64,000 nt of DNA from Mesobacillus boroniphilus (GTDB lineage Bacteria; Bacillota; Bacilli; Bacillales; Cytobacillaceae), in contig NZ_QTKX01000002.1 of the NCBI RefSeq assembly GCF_018424685.1, positions 744,001-808,000 on the forward strand. The letters run 5' to 3'. The position numbers and the translations under genes were made by a program. The notes beneath the pieces were generated by a model. It worked only from the letters and a program-made list of their open reading frames with translations. It did no database searches and was not told the DNA's origin. Below are positions 18,227 to 26,820 of the stretch, piece after piece (positions within the stretch are counted from its first letter, which is position 1; each line of letters opens with the position of its first letter).

Positions 18227-19762
18227 ATGTTAAAGGAAATGCTCAGGCTGTTCAAGAACCAGGCGCCTCCCACAACGGAAAAACTGACGGGTGAGCGGAT
18301 GGACCTTAAGGAACAGCCATTCAGCAGCAATCTTCAAGAAAATCTGTCGGTGATCAGGACGCTGTACAGCATTCCCGACAATAAGGATGTAAAATTGCGG
18401 GAGATGTATCTTGAAGGTTTCAATAAAAACGCTGCCCTTATATTCATCAGCACGATTTCTGATGTTAAGAGTATAGAAGAAAACATCCTGAAGCCATTGG
18501 TGGAAAATACATCAGCAAATAAAAAGGTAAAAGATGTCGTTTCCATCCAGATGGTTCATGAAATCGCTTTTGTTAAGGATGCCGTCAAGAATATGAATAA
18601 AGGGAATGCCCTGCTGCTTCTGGATGGGGAAGCAACAGCGTATATCCTGGATTGTCCGGATTTCCAAAGCAGGGCGATTGAAAAACCGGACACTGAAATT
18701 TTAATCAAGGGACCGAAAGAGGCATTCAATGAAAAAGTGGTGGCGAATATCTCGCTGCTCAGGAAAAAAATCAAGAATGAGAACCTGATTGTTGAAGCCG
18801 TTGAAGTTTCGCAACGTTCCCATAATGATGTGTTTATCCTTTATATCCGTGGACTAGCTAATGAAAAGCTGGTGAATAACGTTAAGGAACGGCTGGGAAG
18901 TCTTGACGCCAATGCTATTCAGAATTTATCACTGCTGGAGGGATATATTGAGGAACGGAACTATTCTCTGTTCCCGAGCGTGTTGACGACGGAGCGGCCT
19001 GACAGAGCAGCCTCTTTTCTCGAAGATGGCTATATTGCCTTACTAATGGATAATTCGCCTGACAGCCTGATTTTGCCGGCAACATTCTGGTCTTTTTTCC
19101 ACAGCCCGGAAGATCATTATTTAAGAATCCATTATGGCAATTTCACGAGAGCACTAAGGATGGTGGCCTTATTTATTACCGTCTTCACTTCGGCCATCTA
19201 TATTGCGATTACGACCTACCATGCTGAAATGATTCCGCCTGACTTGTTACTGGCGATTGCTTCTTCCCGTGAGAGAGTGCCATTCCCTGCGGTTATCGAG
19301 ATTTTGATAATGGAAACAGCTTTCGAGTTGATACGGGAAGCAGGGCTTCGTGTGCCGAGTCCAATCGGGCCTACTATTGGAATTGTAGGTGCGCTGATTC
19401 TTGGACAGGCTGCAGTTGAAGCGAATATCATCAGTCCCATTGTTATCATTGTCGTTGCCCTGGGGGGGCTGAGTTCCTTTGCTGTAAGTGATTTAAGCCT
19501 GAACTTCGCTGTCCGGCTCATCCGTTTTGCTTTTATTTTCAGTGCAGCATTAATTGGCATATATGGGATGACGGCTTTTTTTGCGGCCGGAATCTTTTAT
19601 CTGGTGTCACTCAAATCTTTCGGAGTGCCATATTTAGCACCTCTGTCTCCAAGTTATAAATCTTCCAAAGACACTATTTTTCGCAGACTGGTTAAAAATG
19701 AAAAACTGCGGCCAGGTTTCTTGAAAACATCCGATTTACAAAAAAAGAACGATGGGGCATAA
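18227..19762 (+). CDS. spore germinant receptor A subunit (GerAA/GerKA family)
   Basis: A 511-residue inner spore-membrane protein. The soluble N-terminal domain covers about residues 1-290. Inside the following membrane part, five or so TM helices hold the family motifs FPAVIEILIMETAFELIREAGLRVPSP (given here in two parts: FPAVIEILIMETAFE and LIREAGLRVPSP) and PTIGIVGALILGQAAVEA. GerA subunits assemble into the oligomeric germination channel with B and C subunits. GGGAG lies 9 nt before ATG 18227. It is the first gene of an A-B-C-small-ORF operon. A clear SigG promoter could not be picked out upstream. The germinant cannot be predicted. Confidence 0.93.
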   Translation: MLKEMLRLFKNQAPPTTEKLTGERMDLKEQPFSSNLQENLSVIRTLYSIPDNKDVKLREMYLEGFNKNAALIFISTISDVKSIEENILKPLVENTSANKKVKDVVSIQMVHEIAFVKDAVKNMNKGNALLLLDGEATAYILDCPDFQSRAIEKPDTEILIKGPKEAFNEKVVANISLLRKKIKNENLIVEAVEVSQRSHNDVFILYIRGLANEKLVNNVKERLGSLDANAIQNLSLLEGYIEERNYSLFPSVLTTERPDRAASFLEDGYIALLMDNSPDSLILPATFWSFFHSPEDHYLRIHYGNFTRALRMVALFITVFTSAIYIAITTYHAEMIPPDLLLAIASSRERVPFPAVIEILIMETAFELIREAGLRVPSPIGPTIGIVGALILGQAAVEANIISPIVIIVVALGGLSSFAVSDLSLNFAVRLIRFAFIFSAALIGIYGMTAFFAAGIFYLVSLKSFGVPYLAPLSPSYKSSKDTIFRRLVKNEKLRPGFLKTSDLQKKNDGA

Positions 19763-19765
19763 GTG

Positions 19766-20875
19766 ATGAAACAAAACGAGGGGAAGATCGGGATAAAAGA
19801 ATATTTGGCTATCATTACATTGACAGTTGGCACCAAGCTTAGTGACGATACTCCTACTATTATTTTTGAGGATGCAAGGAACGCTGGATGGATTGCCGTA
19901 TTGCTTATGGGTGGAATGGCATTCATTCCAATTATCCTGATGATCAAAGTTTTTTCAGCACATCAGGACAAGAATTTGCATGAGATTATAATCCATTTGT
20001 TTGGGAGATTTTTCGGGAATATCATTTCGATAGCACTCCTGGTGGTGGGACTGGCTTCTGTGACGGTCGACTCTGGGACCTACATTGATATAATCGGGAC
20101 ATTGTACTTCACCAAGACGCCGCAAAGTATCATATATGTGGTGTTACTGCTTGTCTGCGCTTACGGGGCGAAAAGAGGGATTCAACAAATTGGCTCCATG
20201 GCATGGGTTTTGCTTCCATATTTAAAACTTACTCTGCTTTTTGCAATAATATTTAGTTTTGGTTCAGGACATTTTGATTTCATTTTTCCAATATGGGGTG
20301 AAGGTAAACTGGAGATCCTGAAGTCCTCTGTCCAAAATGTATCGATATTTTCGGATCTTCTATTTATTGGTTTAATCGCTCCGCTGGTAACGTCATTCAA
20401 GGACTTTAAAAAAGGGACCATAATAGGCCTTTTCATTGTTATTCTTGAAATTAGCCTGGCGATGATTTCATTTGTAATGCTTTTTGACTACACAACCGCT
20501 GAGCTGCTTAATTACCCTTTCCATGAAACAATCCGGTATATCCAGGTTGGATTCCTTCCAAACGTGGAAACTTTATTCTTCCCGTTTTGGCTTGTGGCTA
20601 CATTTATTAGGTTTTCATTTTATTTATATATAAGCGCGGTGCTTCTGGGAGGGATCCTCAAAATCGAGGAATTTGAGTATTTGATCCCATTAATAACCAC
20701 GGTGATATTTCTGGTCGGTTTAGCACCAGACAGTCCATCGATCTTGCTTTATATCATAAGGCAAAAACTGTTGATGCTGATTAGCCCGGCGTTCTTGTTC
20801 CTGCCGCCGCTAATGTGGCTGATCGCCAAGATTCGGGGTGATTTTAAAAATGAAGCAGTTCAAGAATCTAGTTAA
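19766..20875 (+). CDS. spore germinant receptor B subunit (GerAB/GerKB family)
   Basis: A 369-residue polytopic protein of the APC-like endospore germination permease family, with about ten TM helices. It begins MKQNEGKIGIKEYLAIITLTVGTKLSD, which matches the usual start of B subunits (shown as two motifs: MKQNEGKIGIKEY and LAIITLTVGTKLSD). ATG 19766 lies 3 nt after the A stop; GATGGGG serves as ribosome site. The B subunit is thought to bind the germinant. Its 3' end overlaps the C gene by 26 bp. Confidence 0.92.
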   Translation: MKQNEGKIGIKEYLAIITLTVGTKLSDDTPTIIFEDARNAGWIAVLLMGGMAFIPIILMIKVFSAHQDKNLHEIIIHLFGRFFGNIISIALLVVGLASVTVDSGTYIDIIGTLYFTKTPQSIIYVVLLLVCAYGAKRGIQQIGSMAWVLLPYLKLTLLFAIIFSFGSGHFDFIFPIWGEGKLEILKSSVQNVSIFSDLLFIGLIAPLVTSFKDFKKGTIIGLFIVILEISLAMISFVMLFDYTTAELLNYPFHETIRYIQVGFLPNVETLFFPFWLVATFIRFSFYLYISAVLLGGILKIEEFEYLIPLITTVIFLVGLAPDSPSILLYIIRQKLLMLISPAFLFLPPLMWLIAKIRGDFKNEAVQESS

Positions 20876-22106
20876 AGTCTTCGGAATGATATGCATCGTC
20901 CTTTCCACGGCCGGCTGCTGGGATAAAAAAGAGCTCGATATGAAGGCCTATGTAATTGGAATTGGCCTGGATACGCATGAAAAGGAAGGGAAAATTAAGG
21001 TGACATATTTAATCGCCAATCCCGAGGTGGGCTCCCAGCAAACTGGCGGTGGGACGAATGAACCGCCAGAGGAAACCGTCACATTGGTTGCTGATGATTT
21101 TATTAGCTCACGGAATACAGCAAATACCGTCATATCCAAAGAAATATCCTATGATCTGCTAAGTGTTATCATTGTTTCAGAGGAGCTGGCAAGAAAGCCT
21201 GATTTTATTAGGGTCATTTACTCTGCTGCAAAAGACAGGGAAATCAAGAGAAGCACTGTGTTGATCATAACCAAAGAAAGTGCGGAAAAGTTCATTGCTA
21301 ACAACAATCCAACACTTGAGACAAGGCCGCATAAATTTTTTGAAGTCAAAATTGGCAGAGGCAGAGAGACTGGAATGATTCCCGACACAGATTTGAATGA
21401 TTTTTTTCAGGTAACAGAAAGTGATTCGGATTTATTCCTGGGAATCTATGCAACAACTGAAACTGAAAAGAGTCATTACGAATCGACTTCCGATGATGAT
21501 TTTATGGCAGGTGACATTTATTTTGGCGGAAAAGAGAATGCTGCACAGTTCATTGGCTCCGCTGTATTTAAAGAAGGAAAGATGATTGGAAAAATCACTG
21601 GCGAAGAGACACGAATTTCAAGCTTGCTGGACAATACTTGGAAACTGGAAGACTTTAAGACAACATTCAAGGATCCCTTCGATGATCGGTATCGATTATC
21701 TGCAAGATTGGCCAAACCACGAAGGAATACCTATCATTTTAAGGAGCAATCAGGCAGACCAATTATTGACATAAGAGTTCCAATGTATATTGAGGTACTG
21801 AGTGACCCAAGTATGGTCAATTATGCTAAAAATGAAGAGAAAATCGCTGAACTTAAGAAATCGTTGAAGAAAACGATGGAAGAACATTTATCTCAATACA
21901 TCAAATATACACAGGAAGAGTTTAAAGGGGACACCTTTCACCTATCAATTCCAATAAGAAAGGAATTTGCCAATCTTAAAGAGTTCAGGGATTTTGACTG
22001 GATGAAATCCTATCCCAATGCAAAAGTTAATGTGAGTGTCGATATCCGATTTGGCGAGTTTGGCCGGCAGACAAAGATGCCAAAGCTCGAAGAAGTGAGG
22101 GACTGA
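20850..22106 (+). CDS. spore germinant receptor C lipoprotein (GerAC/GerKC family)
   Basis: ATG 20850 is preferred, with GGGGTG 9 nt upstream; an in-frame GTG at 20838 is the alternative. The product is 418 residues with a lipoprotein signal (LSTAGC, Cys near residue 24), followed by the family start WDKKELDMKAYVIGIGLD. Three GerC domains fill the rest; C-terminal residues include KSYPNAKVNVSVDIRFGE-like strands. It is anchored to the spore inner membrane by lipid and completes the receptor complex. Confidence 0.92.
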   Translation: MKQFKNLVKVFGMICIVLSTAGCWDKKELDMKAYVIGIGLDTHEKEGKIKVTYLIANPEVGSQQTGGGTNEPPEETVTLVADDFISSRNTANTVISKEISYDLLSVIIVSEELARKPDFIRVIYSAAKDREIKRSTVLIITKESAEKFIANNNPTLETRPHKFFEVKIGRGRETGMIPDTDLNDFFQVTESDSDLFLGIYATTETEKSHYESTSDDDFMAGDIYFGGKENAAQFIGSAVFKEGKMIGKITGEETRISSLLDNTWKLEDFKTTFKDPFDDRYRLSARLAKPRRNTYHFKEQSGRPIIDIRVPMYIEVLSDPSMVNYAKNEEKIAELKKSLKKTMEEHLSQYIKYTQEEFKGDTFHLSIPIRKEFANLKEFRDFDWMKSYPNAKVNVSVDIRFGEFGRQTKMPKLEEVRD

Positions 22107-22107
22107 A

Positions 22108-22266
22108 ATGATTTTTTGGATTTGGGGAGGGGTGATAGTGGTATCTTTATATTCCTTCGCCTTCGCTGTGACAATTTGGAAGAAAAAAAACAAGATGGGG
22201 GCGATTGTAATCAGTTTCCTTTCTGTTACTATACTCATCCTTCCTTACTTCACTTTTTTAAAATGA
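22108..22266 (+). CDS. 52-residue two-TM protein at the end of the ger operon (possible D subunit)
   Basis: ATG 22108 lies 1 nt after the gerC stop. The product has two hydrophobic segments: residues 3-19 (WIWGGVIVVSLYSFAF) and 29-51 (MGAIVISFLSVTILILPYF), joined by a basic KKKNK loop. A terminator follows at 22269. GerA-type operons in several Bacillus species carry small two-TM 'D' genes that adjust germination (established for gerKD-like genes); similarity here is in position, size and topology only. The ribosome site (GTGAGGGAC) is moderate. Confidence 0.62.
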   Translation: MIFWIWGGVIVVSLYSFAFAVTIWKKKNKMGAIVISFLSVTILILPYFTFLK

Positions 22267-22268
22267 AC

Positions 22269-22311
22269 AACCAGGATTGGGAAATATGACTTTTCATCCT
22301 GGTTTTTTATT
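22269..22311 (+). terminator. intrinsic terminator of the ger operon
   Basis: The arms AACCAGGAT and ATCCTGGTT are followed by TTTTATT. Confidence 0.85.
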
Positions 22312-22378
22312 CGGATTTTTAAAAGTTTATAACATTGTGATAATATAAAAATAATTAATATTAAATGGGGTGTAGGGG

Positions 22379-23266
22379 ATGAGCCTGGTTGGATATAACT
22401 TCGGGGAAATTCTTAAGTCTTCAAGAGCTTTTAAACGATTGACTGAGGCACAATTAGCTGAAGGGATTTGTACTGAAGAGGATATCATTCAATTTGAAAA
22501 AGAAGAGAAATATCCAACAATTGATCAATTATATAAAATGGCCTTAAAGCTCGATGTAGAGCTTAACCATTTTTTTGATATTGCTTCCACTAATACTTAT
22601 AATTATGCAATCGCTGTGACGGATCTAATTAAGAAATATAAAAGAGAACGGGATTACGCAGCAATAGATGAAATAACCAAGAAAGAGCAGGATAATCCAC
22701 TGTTCAAGCATACATCCTTCAAGCAATTTTTAATTTGGCATCAGGGGATTTGCACCTATTACCTTGAAGAAGATAGAGAAAAATCTATCGGATTGCTAAA
22801 TGAAGCATTGTCCATGACCCATCAGGAACCGGAGAAAATGACTGAACGGGAAATTGAGATTTTGACCAGCATGGCAATCATTGAAAAGGATAGTGGGAAC
22901 CTGGACAAGGCAGTTGAGTTGTTCTTTAAGGCATTGAATCAACTATCAGAGCTTCCACAAGTACAGGATTCCAGCAGCTGGCTCAGGATTCTTTATGGCT
23001 TGGCCCAGGCTTTGTCAAAGCTGGAGAGATATGAAGAATCACTCATATACTGCAGTAAAGGAATCGACACTTGTATATATGAAGAAAATATGTATTTATT
23101 TGGAGAACTTTATTACCAAACAGGCATGAATTGCATTAAATTGGGTAAATTAGATAAAGGTAAGGAGTATTTGGAAAAAGCAGTAGCTATTTTTAAACTC
23201 CAGAGAAATGAAAAGTTTGCTAGTTTAGTAACGACTGAAATGGAGAAATTATTGAAATATTGCTGA
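22379..23266 (+). CDS. PlcR-like RRNPP quorum-sensing transcription regulator
   Basis: A 295-residue cytoplasmic protein. The N-terminal Xre-type HTH (about residues 8-65) has LTEAQLAEGICTEEDIIQFEKEEKYP; the rest (about 75-295) is a run of TPR-like helical repeats. The order and several motifs agree with PlcR of the B. cereus group (285 residues): ICxxxxIxxxE in the HTH, FKQFLIWHQ, RYEESL and GELYYQTG near the end. Such regulators bind a re-imported peptide through the TPR groove. The gene for a matching secreted precursor follows 26 bp downstream. AGGGG precedes ATG 22379. The target genes are not known. Confidence 0.88.
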   Translation: MSLVGYNFGEILKSSRAFKRLTEAQLAEGICTEEDIIQFEKEEKYPTIDQLYKMALKLDVELNHFFDIASTNTYNYAIAVTDLIKKYKRERDYAAIDEITKKEQDNPLFKHTSFKQFLIWHQGICTYYLEEDREKSIGLLNEALSMTHQEPEKMTEREIEILTSMAIIEKDSGNLDKAVELFFKALNQLSELPQVQDSSSWLRILYGLAQALSKLERYEESLIYCSKGIDTCIYEENMYLFGELYYQTGMNCIKLGKLDKGKEYLEKAVAIFKLQRNEKFASLVTTEMEKLLKYC

Positions 23267-23292
23267 CCATACAAGGCTGAGGAGGATTTAAA

Positions 23293-23628
23293 ATGAAAAA
23301 AGCCCTATTAATTACTGTGTTTGCGACTGTATTTTTTGGTGCTATTGGTTTGGGAGCGGCATCCTACAATTTCGCAGACCTTCCATCCCAGCATTCACTG
23401 GAGGGCCAATCAGTAGCAGACCTGCCGTCACAGCATTCACAGAACGGGACACAGATAGCGGACCTGCCATCGCAGCATTCACAGAACGGGACACAGGTAG
23501 CGGACCTGCCGTCGCAGCATTCGATGGATGGGACAAAAGTAGTTGACTTGCCATCACAGCACTCACAAGGCGGAATCCTAACAGATGATCTTCCTTCTCA
23601 GCATGGCTATAGTGATGTATTGGTTTAG
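23293..23628 (+). CDS. secreted multi-copy PapR-like signal peptide precursor
   Basis: GAGGAGG lies 7 nt before ATG. The 111-residue product has a signal peptide (residues 1-22 or so, MKKALLITVFATVFFG) and then six copies of a 14-residue unit. The copies read FADLPSQHS, VADLPSQHS, IADLPSQHS, VADLPSQHS, VVDLPSQHS and TDDLPSQHG, separated by linkers such as LEGQS, QNGTQ and MDGTK. PapR of B. cereus has one C-terminal copy of ADLPFEF; the shared (A)DLP core and the PlcR-like gene upstream make this a pheromone precursor by inference. There is no Cys and no membrane anchor. One precursor could yield six peptides. Confidence 0.85.
   Translation: MKKALLITVFATVFFGAIGLGAASYNFADLPSQHSLEGQSVADLPSQHSQNGTQIADLPSQHSQNGTQVADLPSQHSMDGTKVVDLPSQHSQGGILTDDLPSQHGYSDVLV
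23371..23622 (+). repeat. 42-bp coding tandem repeat, 6 copies
   Basis: Units begin at 23371, 23413, 23455, 23497, 23539 and 23581, exactly 42 bp apart. Units 3 and 4 are almost identical in DNA, which points to recent duplication; the outer units are more divergent. Confidence 0.9.
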
Positions 23629-23641
23629 ATATTTTCCGCTG

Positions 23642-23672
23642 CAACCTGCACCCACGGTCAGGTTGTTTTTTT
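23642..23672 (+). terminator. intrinsic terminator after the precursor gene
   Basis: The arms CAACCTG and CAGGTTG are followed by seven T. Confidence 0.85.
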
Positions 23673-23835
23673 AGTGCTATGGAATTTGGCTCTTGTTGCA
23701 AACCTGTTCTTCGCAAACTCGACTCAGTTATTTTAAAAAGACGATAAAATGGGGAAAATACTTTATGCTTTGTATGTGCAGTCATATTTATATTCTGCAA
23801 AAAAATCAGCTGAAATATAACGGATACATAGAAAA

Positions 23836-23866
23836 AGGCTCTGATCTTCCCAGAACCTCTTTTTAT
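23836..23866. terminator. probable bidirectional terminator
   Basis: AGG-C-TCTG / CAGA-A-CCT stem with A-run before and T-run after. Lies between the precursor gene and the convergent small secreted protein gene. Confidence 0.55.
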
Positions 23867-23922
23867 TGGCAGGCAACATAATTTTATAATATCTTGATTA
23901 TATGCAGGTATATGCTGAGCTC

Positions 23923-24180
23923 TCAGTCTAGAATATCCATATGGCTGCCATCCATCATATTAAAGTTCTTGCTTGGCATAGCACCATTTGTTCCATGGCA
24001 ATCATTGTACATTTGCTTCATTTCTTCATTTGACAGGCCAGGATGCATTTTTTCAATGATAGGCTTCATTTGGCCAAAATTGAATTGGCCTTTACCGTCA
24101 TTACCTTCTTCTGCAAAAGCTGCTGTACTTGCTCCAAAAATCATTGCTGCGCTAAATATGGTTAACGATAGTTTTTTCAT
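23923..24180 (-). CDS. small secreted protein, unknown
   Basis: 85 residues with a clear signal peptide (cleavage after AFA, about residue 23). The mature part is rich in Met, Asn, His and Gly, with FGQMKPIIEKMHPGLSNEEM and a single Cys in NDCHGTNG. AAAGGAGC lies about 11 nt before ATG 24180. Convergent with the signal-precursor gene. Met/His content could mean metal binding, but this is only a guess; no family is recognised. Confidence 0.75.
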   Translation of the reverse strand: MKKLSLTIFSAAMIFGASTAAFAEEGNDGKGQFNFGQMKPIIEKMHPGLSNEEMKQMYNDCHGTNGAMPSKNFNMMDGSHMDILD

Positions 24181-24294
24181 GTTTTGTCAGCTCCTTTCGT
24201 TTATACTTAAATCTTAACGAGACAATTTGCAAAAACTTAGCAGAAGCAGTGACAAAGTTATGAATTCTTGAATGACTTTACCGGAGGCTTGTAA

Positions 24295-24861
24295 ATGGCA
24301 TTATTAGAAACTCTTTCTGGACAGCCGATCTGGCTTGCTATATTGATCAGTCTTACGGTTAGTATCTTTATTTCCATTGCGGGCATTATTCCCAGTGCGT
24401 TTGTGACAGCCGCCAATATTATGTATTTTGGATTCTCGGGCGGGCTTGTTATTTCAATCCTCGGCGAAGCAGCCGGAGCGATCATCAGTTTTTTTCTGTA
24501 TCGAAAAGGAATTAAAATATTGGGTCAAAAAGTCAATATGCAGAAGAGCATAAAGCTTCTGGATCGGCTGAAGAAAACTGCTGGCGTAGAGGCATTTTTG
24601 CTAGTGTTTATGTTACGGCTTTTTCCTTTTGCTCCATCCGGCCTAGTGACTCTGGCTGCTTCATACAGCAGAATGGGAGCTCCCTCCTTTATGGTCTCTA
24701 GTACAATTGGCAAAATTCCAGCCCTTTTCATCGAGGCGTATTCAGTTCACACTGTACTAGGCTGGAGGACAGAATATCAGCTGGCAACAGCAGTTATTGC
24801 GGCTGTCTCTGGAGTCTGTTACTATTATTGGACATCAAAGAGAAAAAACGGAGGACATTAA
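24295..24861 (+). CDS. TVP38/TMEM64-family (VTT domain) membrane protein
   Basis: 188 residues with about five TM helices. The VTT/SNARE-associated signature is present: GEAAGAIISFFLYRKGIK, then FMLRLFPFAPSGLVTLAASYSRM and FMVSSTIGKIPALFIEAYS. These proteins are relatives of DedA and may act as lipid scramblases or transporters. CCGGAGG lies 7 nt before ATG 24295. The next gene starts with no gap, so the two are translated from one mRNA. Confidence 0.85.
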   Translation: MALLETLSGQPIWLAILISLTVSIFISIAGIIPSAFVTAANIMYFGFSGGLVISILGEAAGAIISFFLYRKGIKILGQKVNMQKSIKLLDRLKKTAGVEAFLLVFMLRLFPFAPSGLVTLAASYSRMGAPSFMVSSTIGKIPALFIEAYSVHTVLGWRTEYQLATAVIAAVSGVCYYYWTSKRKNGGH

Positions 24862-25872
24862 ATGAAACACAGAAAAAAAGGTTTAATAACTGCATTCGCT
24901 GCAATAATGATAGTGTTTTCAGGTTGTGCGAACGAAGAGGAAAAGGATCAAAATCAGGCCAAGCCTGCTCCTGCTGAAAATCATGCACAAAATAATGAAC
25001 AACAGAAATCGAATGAGGATTCCGGGGCTGATTTTATCATAAAGGCAGCACCACAGAAAATTGAGCATATACATGGGATTGGTTACCCTGGAAATGATGA
25101 TGGGTTATATGTGGCTTCTCACAATGGTTTAAAGATATTCAATAACGGTGAATGGACGGAAACGACGGATGAGAACCATGACTATATGGGGTTTCAGGCT
25201 GTTAAAGATGGCTTTTATGCAAGCGGCCATCCAGCAGAGGGTTCGGATTTGAAAAACCCGCTTGGCCTGGTGAAAAGTATCGACAAGGGCAGAACTCTTG
25301 AAAAAGTAGCCTTTTACGGGGAAAGTGATTTTCACTTCCTTTCCGCCAGCTACCAGGATCAGATTTTATATCTGATTAACCAGGAAACCAATTCTCAGCT
25401 TGAAAGAGGCGTATATGTCTCCAGGGATGGTGCCGAAAGCTGGGAGCCGGTAGAACTGAATGGGCTTGACGCCAATTCACTTGGTATGATGGCTGTTCAC
25501 CCTCTAAAAGGGGGAACTTTCGCAATGGCTACAAGGGAAGGCGTATACGTAACGGACGACTATGGAAAAACAATGAAGAAAACAGGAAGTTTTGAAATGG
25601 TGACAGCTGCGGCCTACTCGAAAGAAGCATTGTATATATCACCAGTCGAACAAGAAAAGATTAAACTAGTCAGACTCAATTCAGACCAGGAGGGAGCAGC
25701 TAAAGACCTGACGATTCCAAACCTGAAGTATGATAACCCGATTACTTATATAGCGGCAGACCCTGAGCAGGAAGGCAGGATTGCCTTCATCACTATCCTG
25801 AATGATTTATACGAAACCGTGGATGGCGGCAAGACTTGGAAGCAGCTGCTGGTAAACGGCAGAATTGAATAA
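24862..25872 (+). CDS. lipoprotein with BNR/sortilin-like propeller (F510_1955-type)
   Basis: 336 residues with a lipoprotein signal (IVFSGC, Cys at about 22), an Asn/Gln/Glu-rich linker to about 55, then a beta-propeller-like body. The body has HIHGIGYPGNDDGLYVASHNG and repeated asp-box-like turns (SIDKGRTLE, SRDGAESWE, TVDGGKTWK). Proteins of this make-up are annotated as F510_1955-family glycosylhydrolases, but catalytic residues are not obvious and the function is untested. It starts directly at the stop of the VTT gene and ends with a terminator. Confidence 0.78.
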   Translation: MKHRKKGLITAFAAIMIVFSGCANEEEKDQNQAKPAPAENHAQNNEQQKSNEDSGADFIIKAAPQKIEHIHGIGYPGNDDGLYVASHNGLKIFNNGEWTETTDENHDYMGFQAVKDGFYASGHPAEGSDLKNPLGLVKSIDKGRTLEKVAFYGESDFHFLSASYQDQILYLINQETNSQLERGVYVSRDGAESWEPVELNGLDANSLGMMAVHPLKGGTFAMATREGVYVTDDYGKTMKKTGSFEMVTAAAYSKEALYISPVEQEKIKLVRLNSDQEGAAKDLTIPNLKYDNPITYIAADPEQEGRIAFITILNDLYETVDGGKTWKQLLVNGRIE

Positions 25873-25884
25873 AAAGAAATAGAG

Positions 25885-25910
25885 CCACAGCAGGATTGCT
25901 GTGGTTTTTG
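25885..25910 (+). terminator. intrinsic terminator
   Basis: The stem CCACAGCA / TGCTGTGG, loop GGAT, is followed by TTTTTG. Confidence 0.9.
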
Positions 25911-26068
25911 TATTTTTGTGCAGTGACATCTGCTTTGCCAGACACCATTCCCCTGTGGGTACATAGCCTGACGAATCGGGTTAATTGCATTCCATGGATG
26001 ACGAGAATGGAATACGCCAGTCCAAATCTGACTTATCCAAATACCTATTACGGCAAAAAATAAGGGGG
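25911..26068. other. intergenic stretch without a supported gene
   Basis: No ORF with a ribosome site on either strand. A minus-strand reading of 60-odd codons is open but lacks initiation signals. Contains a dyad GCATTCCATGGATGAC / GAGAATGGAATACGC of low quality. Confidence 0.5.
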
Positions 26069-26106
26069 AAACAGCAGCCAATGCAATATGGTTGCTGTTT
26101 TTTTAT
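26069..26106 (+). terminator. intrinsic terminator
   Basis: The arms AAACAGCA-G-CCA and TGG-T-TGCTGTTT are followed by a long T run. No clear gene precedes it; it may back up the terminator at 25885. Confidence 0.75.
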
Positions 26107-26138
26107 TTTTTATTTTTTTTACAATATACGCATAGTTT

Positions 26139-26154
26139 TTACCATAGGAGGTAT
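26139..26154 (+). promoter_or_regulatory. CsoR/CstR-like operator before sulfur operon 1
   Basis: TTACC-ATAGGA-GGTAT, 9 of 10 arm positions fitting ATACC-N6-GGTAT, 75 bp before the first gene. Same layout as the dyads at 34458 and 41526. Confidence 0.6.
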
Positions 26155-26229
26155 ATAAACTAGGGAGTATTTTTTGCAGTATGGATTCCGGAAATTCATA
26201 AATACTAATGTGTAGGAAGGGGGATTACT

Positions 26230-26808
26230 ATGTCAATTTCTGCGGATAAAGTACTGGACGCAAAAGGACTTGCGTGCCCGATGCCGATTGTCAAAACAAA
26301 AAAAACCATGAATGAGCTGGAGCCTGGACAGGTTATCGAGGTGCAGGCTACGGACAAAGGATCAACAACAGATTTAAAAGCATGGGCTGAAAGTACAGGC
26401 AATCAATACCTCGGTACAATCACTGAAGGAGATGTGCTTAAACACTATCTCCGTAAAGCTAGTGAAGATGAACTAACCAATGAATCGCCTCACCCCCACA
26501 CAGCCACGCTTGAAGAAGTGCTGGCGAAGCTTGAGGGGAATGAAAAAATAACGATTCTCGATGTCAGGGAATCAGCTGAATACGCTTTTGGACATATTCC
26601 AAATGCGAAATCAATCCCACTTGGAGAGTTGGAGCAGCGTTTCAATGAACTGAATCCTGAAGAGGATGTCTATATCATCTGCCGCTCTGGCTCAAGAAGT
26701 GATATGGCAGCAAAAAAGCTATCTGAAAAAGGATTCAAAAAAACAATTAATGTTGTTTCTGGGATGAAGGACTGGACAGGTCCTACGGAAACCTCAGTTG
26801 AAAAATAA
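26230..26808 (+). CDS. TusA-like/rhodanese fusion sulfurtransferase (YrkF-like)
   Basis: 192 residues. The TusA/SirA-like domain (1-80) has LDAKGLACPMPIVKTKK with the sulfur-carrying Cys of CPMP at about residue 18. The rhodanese domain (about 95-190) has ILDVRESAEYAFGHIPNA and the active loop CRSGSRSD with its persulfide Cys near 155. It passes sulfane sulfur between carrier and acceptor. AGGAAGGGGG precedes ATG 26230. First gene of a three-gene operon; paralogue of the gene at 42136. Confidence 0.92.
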   Translation: MSISADKVLDAKGLACPMPIVKTKKTMNELEPGQVIEVQATDKGSTTDLKAWAESTGNQYLGTITEGDVLKHYLRKASEDELTNESPHPHTATLEEVLAKLEGNEKITILDVRESAEYAFGHIPNAKSIPLGELEQRFNELNPEEDVYIICRSGSRSDMAAKKLSEKGFKKTINVVSGMKDWTGPTETSVEK

Positions 26809-26820
26809 GGAGGAACCAAA

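Noticed and set aside
22321..23300. PlcR box (TATGNAN4TNCATA) near the receptor or precursor genes
   Set aside because: Searched by eye upstream of both genes and upstream of the protease at 46005; no convincing match was found.
23693..23881. 62-codon frame after the signal precursor
   Set aside because: It runs through a terminator and lacks a ribosome site and any recognisable composition.
25746..26081. 111-codon leftward frame after the lipoprotein gene
   Set aside because: It overlaps two terminators and the 3' end of a good gene on the other strand, and has no ribosome site.
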